A stretch of 16,160 bases of DNA from JABHGY01 sp964525185. Its GTDB lineage: Bacteria; Fidelibacterota; Marinisomatia; Marinisomatales; UBA1611. Shown here piece after piece: positions 1 to 6,517 of this stretch. The notes under the pieces are model-generated. The model saw only the letters and a list, made by a program, of their open reading frames with translations. It did not search any database and had not been told where the DNA came from. The position numbers and the translations under genes were made by a program. Each line of letters starts with the position of its first letter. The first letter of the stretch is position 1. Location: positions 1 to 16,160 of the forward strand of contig CAZGFQ010000043.1 of the NCBI GenBank assembly GCA_964525185.1, in the 5' to 3' direction.

Positions 1-12
1 GTAGATTTAGGA

Positions 13-504
13 GTGGTTGAAAATTTACCAAAAAAATACCATTATTATGAAATACAACAGTTCAGACAAGTTTGGGTTTGGACAATTCTTCTAATAGTAT
101 TTATTGCACTTTTTACTCCTATTTTTCTTGGAGGGATAGGAATATTACTAAGTCTCATTTTAGTTTCATTTAGTTTTGGTTTTATCTATTTATTTTGGAG
201 AATGGTACTAATAACCACCATAATAGATGTTGGGATTAATATTATTTTCATCCCTTTTACGAATTTCATAATCCCTTTTAATAAAATAAAAGAATATCAT
301 ATAAGACAATATAGACCAATCATTGAGTATGGAGGATGGGGTATTCGGGTTAAATTGAAAGGAATTAGGTCTGGCAAAGCATATACTGTCAGTGGTACAA
401 CTGGATTACAAATTAATCTATATAATGGAAAGGAAATTTTAATTGGTACTCAAAAGCCAGAAGCATTAATACAAACATTAAATAATATTATTAATAAACA
501 TTAA
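13..504 (+). CDS. Two-helix membrane protein with DUF6141-like (PH-like) C-terminal domain
   Basis: Predicted inner-membrane protein of about 163 residues, function unknown. Two hydrophobic segments (about residues 21-43 and 45-66) form a hairpin. They are followed by a soluble C-terminal half with the pattern RPIIEYGGWGIR, a GKAYTVSG turn and NGKEILIGTQKPEAL. That pattern resembles the small bacterial PH-like proteins grouped as DUF6141, in which a glycine-rich strand precedes an 'ILIGxQxPEAL' end. The start is uncertain. GTG at 13 is the only in-frame start codon here, but the AGGAG at 8-12 touches it, which is too close for a normal ribosome binding site, and the frame stays open to base 1. 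The true start may therefore lie before the window. It ends just before a strong hairpin terminator. The coding frame and topology are visible; the family assignment is from memory of the motif. Confidence 0.75.
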   Translation: MVENLPKKYHYYEIQQFRQVWVWTILLIVFIALFTPIFLGGIGILLSLILVSFSFGFIYLFWRMVLITTIIDVGINIIFIPFTNFIIPFNKIKEYHIRQYRPIIEYGGWGIRVKLKGIRSGKAYTVSGTTGLQINLYNGKEILIGTQKPEALIQTLNNIINKH

Positions 505-506
505 TG

Positions 507-528
507 CCCCACATTCGTGGGGTTTTTT
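507..528 (+). terminator. Intrinsic terminator after the DUF6141-like gene
   Basis: A perfect 6-bp stem, CCCCAC (507-512) with GTGGGG (517-522), closes on the 4-base loop ATTC and is followed by six T residues (523-528). It starts two bases after the TAA of the preceding gene. This is a textbook rho-independent terminator for plus-strand transcription. Confidence 0.9.
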
Positions 529-531
529 GTT

Positions 532-672
532 TCAATAGAATTTTCTAAATGGTCGACTTGTTAATTTGACCTGTTCAAGAGAATATCCTGATTTAAATTG
601 TTTGTAAGATGCTATTAATCCTGGTATTGAGAAAACAACCATACCCAAAAGATACCAATACCAATCTGCATT
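532..672 (-). pseudogene. 3' remnant of a membrane-protein gene (minus strand)
   Basis: On the minus strand a frame ending in TGA at 532-534 reads as a plausible C-terminal tail of a membrane protein. It has an aromatic start (ADWYWYLLGMVVFS), a hydrophobic helix with IPGLIASYKQF, then a basic soluble tail ending in LTSRPFRKFY. The frame stays open to about 720, but from about 680 onward the plus strand carries recognisable CotH sequence, so the remnant probably ends near 670-680. No good start codon with a ribosome binding site is present; the in-frame ATG at 640-642 lies inside the helix. I do not recognise the family. The call rests on residue composition, with a transmembrane stretch followed by a charged tail, so it is moderate only. 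It would be convergent with the gene before it, sharing the terminator region. Confidence 0.45.
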
Positions 673-679
673 AAGTGTC

Positions 680-2125
680 GATTGGTTTGATATTGATTGG
701 TCTACTATCGACCCGTATTCCTATGCGTGTATTGATGATGATGGAAGACCATTAACAGATTACCTATTTAATCAAGATCGATATAAAAATTTGCTAACTC
801 ACTTTTTACACTTTTACATTGAAACCAGTTTTAATAATGGTATCTGGGACGAAATGCTAGATACTTGGAGATTGCATTTAATGGCTGCTGCGAGTAGTGA
901 TGATTGGAGAACTATGGACTATGGGTTTAATATGTGGGATTTTAATGCCAGTTATGGCTATGATTATCAAAATCAACATGTTAAACAAGGAATGAAAGCA
1001 TATATTTCTGACAGAGTAGAATCATTGGAAAACCAATTATATTATTCAGGAGAAGAACCATTCATATATGATGTCATTGCATCTCATCAAACCATTGTAC
1101 AAAATGATACATTTATATTAAATGTTTCTGCATTTGGACCAGAAGGAATTGATGATGTGATATTTCATTATAGATCCCAAGAGGGCCTATGGGAAACAAT
1201 TACGCTTCAATATAATCCTATAGTTGACACCAAAAAAGTTGAAGAAAGTGATTTGTATACCACTCAAATTATTATGGAATTTGTTGGTAACTATGAATGG
1301 TACCTAACGGCAATTTATAACGGTGATGTTGAAAGGTTCCCAGTTTATGGATATAAAACCCTTTCCGTTATTGATCCGGTAGTAAGTACACACATTCAGA
1401 TTAACGAACTTTTAGCAAAAAATGATAACATAAATTCAGATTATTTTGGAGAGTTTGATGATTGGATTGAATTATACAATACTCACACAGAATCTATAGT
1501 ATTAGATGGATACTATTTAACAGATAATATTTCTAATCTTACCCAATGGTCGTTCCCAATTTCAGATATTGTCATTGAACCAAATGAATTTCTAATCGTT
1601 TGGACTGATAATGATGATGAACAAGGAGATTTACATACAAACTTCAAACTATCTGCGAGTGGGGAATTCATAGCTTTGGTGTCACCAGACGAGAGTACAA
1701 TAATAGATTCAATTACCTTTGGACAACAAACGGCTGATATCTCATTTGGTCGAGTTGAAAATGATCAAGATGTGTGGGCTTTTTTATTCCCGACACCCGG
1801 TGCAATAAATCAACCTCTAAATTTAGACGAAAACAATCATATAGCAAAAAGTCCAATGTTAGGTTACCCTTTCCCAAATCCATTTAATCCAATTGTAGAT
1901 GTACCCCTCATAATGGGAAAAAAGGAACATGTCCAGATTTCAATTCATAATATTTTAGGTGAACATATCATAGATTTGGTTAATGGGGTTATTAAGAGTG
2001 GAAACCATAATATTCAATGGAATGGTGTAAATGAAATGAACGAAATGAGCCCATCCGGTATTTATTTTGTTGTTTTAAAGACTGAATCTCGGACCCAGAG
2101 TCAAAAACTATTATTCGTTCAATAA
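680..2125 (+). pseudogene. 5'-truncated CotH-like secreted protein with lamin-tail and C-terminal sorting domains
   Basis: The C-terminal part of a secreted CotH-type protein. From 680 the translation reads DWFDIDWSTIDPYSY, which corresponds to the late part of the CotH kinase-like fold, where relatives have DWFGIDW. The frame continues through RPLTDYLFNQDRYKNLL and RTMDYGFNMWDF, ending the CotH domain with an HVKQGMKAYISDRVESL helix. Counting residues from the TTG at 791, an Ig-like spacer (about 92-195), a lamin-tail domain (about 198-342, with INELLAKN and DDWIELYN) and a FlgD-like sorting domain (about 355-444, YPFPNPFNP to SGIYFVVLKTE) follow. The signal peptide and N-terminal half of CotH are absent. 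There is no ATG in frame upstream of 791, and TAA stands at 605 in the same frame. The first in-frame start, TTG at 791, lies inside the domain without a ribosome binding site. The gene therefore looks decapitated. Secretion by a type IX-like route is inferred from the tail. Confidence 0.8.
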
Positions 2126-2168
2126 TCCACACTTGAATATTGATTTGATGGCGAGTTAACTTTTCGTC

Positions 2169-2543
2169 ATGAAGAGAGAGATAATTAACCGTATATTTTT
2201 GATAATTCTCGCTGCAGCATTTCTAGGGTGTGAATACAATAATAGAGATGATATGTTTCCAGAATTATCTTATGATTGCATAGAATTAGAAGAATATTTT
2301 ATAGAAAATATTCAACCCATTTTTGAATCAAATTGTATTGGGTGTCATCAAAATCCATCTCCAGCTGGTAATTTATCATTTGAAAATTATGAATCAGTCG
2401 CCATAAATATAAAATATGGTTCAATATTAGAGAGAATTCTAAGAGATGTAAATGAAATTGGCTTTATGCCAAAATATGGATCTCCATTGTCACAAGAAGA
2501 TATTTCTATCATTGTCGCATTCAAGGATTTGTCATGTCCATAA
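2169..2543 (+). CDS. Cytochrome c-type lipoprotein, single heme
   Basis: A 124-residue exported electron carrier. A short signal peptide ends in the lipobox AFLGC with the lipid-accepting Cys21, so the protein is probably anchored in a membrane facing the periplasm. The heme motif CIGCH at 56-60 supplies two thioether cysteines and the proximal His60. Met100 in GFMPKYG is the likely distal ligand, followed by the usual C-terminal helix (LSQEDISIIVAFKD). Cys37 and Cys123 could form a disulfide. The N-terminal pattern 'YFIENIQPIFESNCIGCH' resembles the cytochrome domains often found in Bacteroidota and Planctomycetota. It overlaps the YceI gene by 10 bases and so begins a three-gene unit. No strong Shine-Dalgarno sequence precedes the ATG. 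The redox partner is unknown. Confidence 0.88.
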   Translation: MKREIINRIFLIILAAAFLGCEYNNRDDMFPELSYDCIELEEYFIENIQPIFESNCIGCHQNPSPAGNLSFENYESVAINIKYGSILERILRDVNEIGFMPKYGSPLSQEDISIIVAFKDLSCP

Positions 2544-3082
2544 AAAATACGTTATACATATTATTTCTATGGTTAGGGATGTTATTTGCAAATGATAGTA
2601 AATATATGACAAGAGAAGGGTTTGCATCCTTTTTTTCACATGCCCCCCTAGAAGATATATATGCAGAAAATAACACTGTTTCTTGTATGTTAAATACTCA
2701 ATCAGGAGAAATAGCTTTCATCATTCCTATCAAAGAATTCCAATTTGAAAAATCATTGATGAAGGAACATTTTAATGAGAATTATTTGGAGTCTGATTTA
2801 TTCCCAACATCCACATTTGTAGGAAAAATAGAATCATGGAATGAGATAAAAGGATTAGATAGCTCAAAAGTGACAGTGAGTGGTGATATTATGATTCATG
2901 GTTTTAAGAAAACAGTTACTGAAAATGGATTGTATAAAAAAAGTGGGGATACAATCATTGGCGAAACAACATTCCATATTAAACTGGAAGATTTTGGGAT
3001 TAAAATTCCAACAATCGTTTTTAAAAATATTGCCGAAATTGTTGATGTAACCATTCGTGTGGAGTTAAAGGGGCAAAAATGA
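2534..3082 (+). CDS. YceI-family periplasmic lipid-binding-like protein
   Basis: An exported protein of 182 residues. The signal peptide (1-19) ends MLFA, before NDSKYM. The mature part shows the YceI lipocalin-like pattern: an early strand with GFASFFSHAPLEDI, EIAFIIPIKEFQFEKSLMKEHFNENYLES, FPTSTFVGKI, a 'VSGDIMIHGFKKTV' strand and C-terminal strands ending DVTIRVELKG. YceI relatives bind isoprenoid quinone-type lipids in a beta-barrel and often sit beside cytochromes, which fits the upstream heme lipoprotein. The ATG lies inside the end of the cytochrome gene (10-base overlap), and the stop overlaps the next ATG as ATGA, so translation of the three genes is probably coupled. Function in quinone handling or respiration is inferred from family and neighbours. 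Confidence 0.88.
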   Translation: MSIKNTLYILFLWLGMLFANDSKYMTREGFASFFSHAPLEDIYAENNTVSCMLNTQSGEIAFIIPIKEFQFEKSLMKEHFNENYLESDLFPTSTFVGKIESWNEIKGLDSSKVTVSGDIMIHGFKKTVTENGLYKKSGDTIIGETTFHIKLEDFGIKIPTIVFKNIAEIVDVTIRVELKGQK

Positions 3083-3933
3083 ATAAGCTTTTACTACAAT
3101 TATGTTTCCCTATCATCCTATTTGGACAGGGATCTTTACTGGACGAATTGGAAGTACCTGAACAAAAAACGCATCCTGTAACAGATATTTTTAAAGGGAC
3201 TCGCGTGGTGAATTTGCAGTCCGTTGAAATGGTTCATCCGAATATATTACAGTTTATGGTTTCGCATAGATTTGGTGCCATTAACGACGGCTTCTATACG
3301 TTATTTGGATTAGATGAAGCTGAAATTCGATTTGACTTTCAATATGGTTATTCAGATAGAATAACTTTAGGTGTAGGGCGAGACTCTTTTGAAAAAACGT
3401 ATGAAGTTTTTTCAAAGATTAAAATAAAAGATCAATTAGCAGGTAAAAATTCATTTCCGATGGCCATAGTATTCTATTCTGCAATGTTCATAAATACAGA
3501 AGAAACGGGTCCAACCATGGATTCCTATTATAATAATCGTCTAAGTTTTGTGAATCAATTTATTTTTGGTCGAAAATTGAGCAAATCTTTATCAGTTGAA
3601 ATTGCTCCTACTTTTGTACATCGAAACTTTGTTTTAACTCAAATGGATATTCATGATACTTATGCCGTAGGGATTGGGGCAAAAAATGCTATCAATCCAT
3701 GGGTGACAATCAATATGGACTATTGTTTTAGATTAGGATCTTTTTCAACCCAATATAATAATAGTTTATCAATCGGGCTTGATATTGAAACGGGAGGACA
3801 TGTATTTCAGATTCATGTGACCAATTCTCAAGGAATGTTTGAACGCTCCTTTATAAGTGAAACATCAGGTAATTGGTCAAAGGGTGAAGTTTATTTTGGA
3901 TTCAATCTATCTCGCCCATTTCAAATGAAATAA
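3079..3933 (+). CDS. DUF5777-family predicted outer-membrane beta-barrel protein
   Basis: An exported protein of 284 residues with a signal peptide (about 1-17, ending LFGQG). After a linker containing VTDIFKGTRVVNLQSVEMV, the rest alternates hydrophobic and polar residues as in an outer-membrane beta-barrel: LQFMVSHRFGAI, RFDFQYGYSDRITLGVG, KSLSVEIAPTFVHRN, HVFQIHVTNSQGMFERSFI, WSKGEVYFGFNLSR. This matches my memory of DUF5777 proteins, whose conserved features include the early VNxQSVE strand, the HRFG motif and the late 'FQIHVTNSQG' segment. In other genomes this family is found next to YceI and cytochrome c genes, as here. The start is fixed by the ATGA overlap with the preceding stop. 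A bidirectional terminator follows. The molecular role of the family is not known to me. Confidence 0.85.
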   Translation: MNKLLLQLCFPIILFGQGSLLDELEVPEQKTHPVTDIFKGTRVVNLQSVEMVHPNILQFMVSHRFGAINDGFYTLFGLDEAEIRFDFQYGYSDRITLGVGRDSFEKTYEVFSKIKIKDQLAGKNSFPMAIVFYSAMFINTEETGPTMDSYYNNRLSFVNQFIFGRKLSKSLSVEIAPTFVHRNFVLTQMDIHDTYAVGIGAKNAINPWVTINMDYCFRLGSFSTQYNNSLSIGLDIETGGHVFQIHVTNSQGMFERSFISETSGNWSKGEVYFGFNLSRPFQMK

Positions 3934-3963
3934 AAAAAGCCCCATCAATAGATAAGGCTTTTT
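3934..3963. terminator. Bidirectional terminator between the DUF5777 and thioredoxin genes
   Basis: AAAAAGCC (3934-3941) pairs perfectly with GGCTTTTT (3956-3963) across a 14-base loop. The flanking A and T tracts give a U-tract in either direction. It lies between two convergent genes whose stops are about 50 bases apart and can serve both. Confidence 0.85.
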
Positions 3964-3982
3964 AACGAAGGAAGGTATTCGA

Positions 3983-4342
3983 TTAATTTTTAATGTTTAA
4001 TACTTCATCCATGGCTTGAATTAATCCTTCTTTTGGAAGTGCGCCAACAGACATTTGTGGCTTTCCATCCATGGGGACGAATAACATTGATGGAATACTT
4101 TTAATTCCAAAGGCTCCGGCTAATTCTTGCTCTTGTTCAGTATTTACTTTATAAATATTTACTTTACCTGCATACTCATCGGATAATTCTTCCAGAATAG
4201 GTGCTACAGTTTTACATGGACCACACCAATCTGCATAAAAATCAATGATACAAGGAATATCACCTTCGAATTTCCAATCTTTATTTTCTTCCCAATTAAA
4301 CACTTTTTGATGAAATGTTTCTTTTGTTAATAATTCTGTCAT
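3983..4342 (-). CDS. trxA: Thioredoxin
   Basis: A cytoplasmic thiol-disulfide oxidoreductase of 119 residues without signal peptide. The active site WCGPC lies at 39-43 (Cys40, Cys43) inside FYADWCGPCKTVAPIL. The cis-proline is Pro84 in IKSIPSMLF, and the C-terminal helix follows GALPKEGL. It carries a 10-residue N-terminal extension compared with minimal thioredoxins, with a tryptophan-rich stretch (FNWEENKDWKF) before the first core strand. This extension is common in Bacteroidota-type thioredoxins, which often act on peroxiredoxins or OsmC-like enzymes. The start ATG is preceded on its strand by AAAAAAGGA, eight to nine bases away. It is transcribed divergently from an OsmC-family gene, which suggests a shared role in peroxide defence. 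The gene symbol is by family; a dedicated paralogue cannot be excluded. Confidence 0.92.
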   Translation of the reverse strand: MTELLTKETFHQKVFNWEENKDWKFEGDIPCIIDFYADWCGPCKTVAPILEELSDEYAGKVNIYKVNTEQEQELAGAFGIKSIPSMLFVPMDGKPQMSVGALPKEGLIQAMDEVLNIKN

Positions 4343-4372
4343 AATTAATCCTTTTTTGTTTAAATGTACTTT

Positions 4373-4432
4373 TTAGATGATGTGATTAAAAAAAGGTTAC
4401 ACTTGTTACTTTTTCAAAAGGATGTCATCTAA
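4373..4432. promoter_or_regulatory. Inverted repeat in the divergent thioredoxin/OsmC promoter region
   Basis: TTAGATGA (4373-4380) and TCATCTAA (4425-4432) are perfect inverted 8-mers 44 bases apart, bracketing the centre of the 114-base gap. Between them is a direct repeat GTTAC (4396-4400 and 4405-4409). The arrangement suits a regulator acting on both promoters, but no known consensus is matched. Confidence 0.3.
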
Positions 4433-4456
4433 TAAACAAATAAAGGAAATAATCTA

Positions 4457-4846
4457 ATGGATATGAAAATAACATTCCCTGGAGGGAAAAAAGTCAATGC
4501 CGATTATAAAGGATTTACAATTAATACAGATCAATCAGTTAATGGTGGGGGCGAAGAAAGTGCACCTGAACCATTTGATCTATTTTTAGCTTCTTTGGGC
4601 ACATGTGCTGGGATTTATGTGTTAGGATTTTGTCAAAAAAGAAATTTGAATACTGAAGGATTGGCACTGACACAATCGTTCCATTTCAATCAAGAAAAAC
4701 GGCTTGTAGATGAAGTAAATATAAAAATACATTTGCCAAACATGTTTCCCGAAAAGTATAAAAGTGCCCTAATTAAAGTTGCGCAATTATGTACAGTTAA
4801 AAAGCATCTTGAATCACCTCCTAACTTTAATGTAATAACTGATTAG
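4457..4846 (+). CDS. OsmC/Ohr-family protein (thiol peroxidase-like)
   Basis: A cytoplasmic protein of 129 residues in the OsmC superfamily, whose members reduce organic hydroperoxides through two cysteines. The sequence shows PEPFDLFLASLGTCAG with Cys50 at the start of the central helix (peroxidatic position in the family) and Cys112 in VAQLCTVKKHLE (resolving position). A third cysteine, Cys59, sits one helical stretch after Cys50. The N-terminal strand pattern (ITFPGGKKVNADYKGFTI, then TDQ and NGGGEESAPEP) is that of the smaller OsmC/YhfA-like subgroup rather than classical Ohr. The ATG at 4457 is preceded by AAAGGAA at 4442-4448. The divergent thioredoxin is a plausible electron donor. 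No transcription terminator is seen before the next gene. Peroxidase activity is inferred from family. Confidence 0.88.
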   Translation: MDMKITFPGGKKVNADYKGFTINTDQSVNGGGEESAPEPFDLFLASLGTCAGIYVLGFCQKRNLNTEGLALTQSFHFNQEKRLVDEVNIKIHLPNMFPEKYKSALIKVAQLCTVKKHLESPPNFNVITD

Positions 4847-4879
4847 AAAAATTATCATAGATCAACATTGATTTAGGCA

Positions 4880-4917
4880 TAATTATCTTAAATTCATTTA
4901 ATCACGAAAGATAATTA
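4880..4917. promoter_or_regulatory. Perfect 10-bp inverted repeat just upstream of the HAT-like gene
   Basis: TAATTATCTT (4880-4889) and AAGATAATTA (4908-4917) are perfect inverted 10-mers around an 18-base spacer, ending three bases before the ATG at 4921. The right arm takes up the AAG of GAAAG, the only Shine-Dalgarno-like sequence. It could be an operator or an RNA hairpin that limits translation. There is no T-tract, so it is not a terminator. AT richness raises the chance of coincidence. Confidence 0.3.
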
Positions 4918-4920
4918 ATT

Positions 4921-5517
4921 ATGTATACAATCCGTCCATATCAACAAAATGATCATAATGCTGTTTATGATATTTGTCTCCAAACTGGGAACTCTGGTAA
5001 AGGCGCCGTTCATCTTTATGATGATCCAATGTTATTAGGTCATTTATATGCTGGCCCATATATCAAAATGGAACCTGAAACAGCTTTTATATTAGATAAT
5101 GGTCAACAACCTTGTGGATATATATTAGGTGCATTGAATTCAGAACCATTCTATCTAAAGATGTATAATGAATGGTTACCGGCTTTGAGAGATGATTATA
5201 CAAATCCAGTCGGCGAACCGAAAAACTGGTCAAAAGATGAATGCCTTATTCACCAAATATACCATCCTAAGTCTCCAAAGAAATTCCCGGAATATCCATC
5301 TCATTTACATATTGATTTATTACCAATTGCCCAAGGACAAGGATTGGGAAATAAAATGATGGATCACTTTATGGAATACCTGAAGGAACAAGGATCTTCG
5401 GGCGTACATTTGGGGCTTGGGATAAAGAATGAACGCGCCTTTACTTTTTATAAGAAATATGGAATGATAGAGTTAGAAAGAAATGATGACACCATTTATA
5501 TGGGCCTAAATCTTTAA
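4921..5517 (+). CDS. Stand-alone GNAT-fold protein homologous to the HAT-like domain of O-GlcNAcase
   Basis: A soluble GNAT-fold protein of 198 residues. It opens with YTIRPYQQNDHNAVYDICL, which matches the start of the C-terminal pseudo-HAT domain of animal OGA (YTIRPY...D..VY.IC in my memory of the human protein). It continues with the CGYILGALNS strand, EWLPALRDDY, FPEYPSHLHIDLLP and a final FYKKYGMIELERND beta-bulge region, in the same order as in OGA. Unlike the animal domain it keeps an acetyl-CoA-binding type turn, QGQGLG at 138-143 (R/Q-x-x-G-x-G/A), followed by NKMMDHFMEYL, so it may be an active acetyltransferase. Substrate is unknown. It ends directly against the convergent GDPD gene, with no base between the stops. 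A GH84 OGA gene lies in the same window (14883 onward). Family is clear; the functional link is inference. Confidence 0.9.
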   Translation: MYTIRPYQQNDHNAVYDICLQTGNSGKGAVHLYDDPMLLGHLYAGPYIKMEPETAFILDNGQQPCGYILGALNSEPFYLKMYNEWLPALRDDYTNPVGEPKNWSKDECLIHQIYHPKSPKKFPEYPSHLHIDLLPIAQGQGLGNKMMDHFMEYLKEQGSSGVHLGLGIKNERAFTFYKKYGMIELERNDDTIYMGLNL

Positions 5518-6513
5518 TTATTTTATTTCCATGTCCATTTCTTCTAATAGATCGATTAATTGATCTGGATAATCTGTAATAATACCGTCTACACCCAAAT
5601 GAATTAAAAATTTCATTTGAGATTTATCATTTATCGTCCAGGGAATAACCGAGAAACCTGCGGCTTGTATTTCTTCAACTGTACTATTCATATATTCGGG
5701 AGCAATTGGAACTATAATAAGTCCAGAAGGTGAAAAAATGTCCACATACTCTTTTGCAGCATTCAATAATCCTAGACTTGATTGTCCTACTTCATCATAA
5801 TGAATACCATTCGTCCAAGGAGATGCATCGCCTGCTTCTGTAGGAAGACCACTTTTCGTTCCTAATAAAGCCGCTGTCGTTATTTTAGGTTGTAATTGTT
5901 TTACCTTTTCTATGACAGCCCAATTAAATGATTGTATAACCACTCGATGCACCATATTGTATTTTTCAACAATACGAACAACAGATTGAACAAAAATGTC
6001 GAGAGGAAGTGTTCTATTTTTAATTGGGTCTAACTTTATTTCAATATTAAAACGAACATTACTTTTTTTATTTTCTGCTAATTGGAATACTTCATCTAAG
6101 GTTGGAATTTGTTCGCCAGGGACATTTTCTCGTGGTGGCTCTGGGAAACGAGACAGTTCTGGGTTTTTAGTTCCTGCATCAAATGATTTAATTTGGTCTA
6201 ATGATAAATCCTTTATGTTATATTTTTCATCATTTTCGAGAGGTAAATCATTATTGCTTGAAATGCATAATTTCCCGCTAATGAATTCATCATGATAGAC
6301 AATGGTATGCAAATCTTTTGATACACCCACATCTAATTCAAGGGTTGTGACTCCTAAGTCCATGGCATAAGTGAATGCTGATAATGTGTTTTCAGGGCGT
6401 AAACCCCGGGCACCACGATGCCCTTGAACGTCTATTGTTTTTTTAGAATGATTGTTACAGTTTGTCATAAGACCCAAAAAAATTACACTGGATAAAATTA
6501 AGAATTTATGCAA
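5518..6513 (-). CDS. glpQ: Glycerophosphodiester phosphodiesterase (GDPD), exported
   Basis: An enzyme of 331 residues that splits glycerophosphodiesters to glycerol 3-phosphate and an alcohol. The GDPD signature QGHRGARGLRPENTL (30-44) gives catalytic His32 and Arg33 with Glu41. Metal ligands Glu59 and Asp61 lie in TLELDV, and the second catalytic histidine is His74 in VYHDE. The barrel ends with VIPWTINDKSQM and GVDGIITDYPDQL. An N-terminal hydrophobic segment (3-17) indicates export. A cysteine follows at 19, but LMTNC is a poor lipobox. Between about 105 and 135 lies the PEPPRENVPG-type insert seen in periplasmic GDPDs. The start is TTG at 6511-6513, supported by AGGAG nine bases upstream. 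It begins four bases after the sialidase stop, as the last gene of the minus-strand unit. The symbol is by family. Confidence 0.9.
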   Translation of the reverse strand: MHKFLILSSVIFLGLMTNCNNHSKKTIDVQGHRGARGLRPENTLSAFTYAMDLGVTTLELDVGVSKDLHTIVYHDEFISGKLCISSNNDLPLENDEKYNIKDLSLDQIKSFDAGTKNPELSRFPEPPRENVPGEQIPTLDEVFQLAENKKSNVRFNIEIKLDPIKNRTLPLDIFVQSVVRIVEKYNMVHRVVIQSFNWAVIEKVKQLQPKITTAALLGTKSGLPTEAGDASPWTNGIHYDEVGQSSLGLLNAAKEYVDIFSPSGLIIVPIAPEYMNSTVEEIQAAGFSVIPWTINDKSQMKFLIHLGVDGIITDYPDQLIDLLEEMDMEIK

Positions 6514-6517
6514 AAGG

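Noticed and set aside
791..2125. A complete secreted-protein gene starting at TTG 791
   Set aside because: The frame is clearly coding upstream of 791 with CotH motifs from 680, the TTG has no ribosome binding site and no signal peptide follows. It is a truncated gene, not a complete one.
5518..6513. GDPD as a lipoprotein attached at Cys19
   Set aside because: The sequence before the cysteine (LMTN) is a poor lipobox, with Asn just before Cys; export is likely but lipidation is unsupported.
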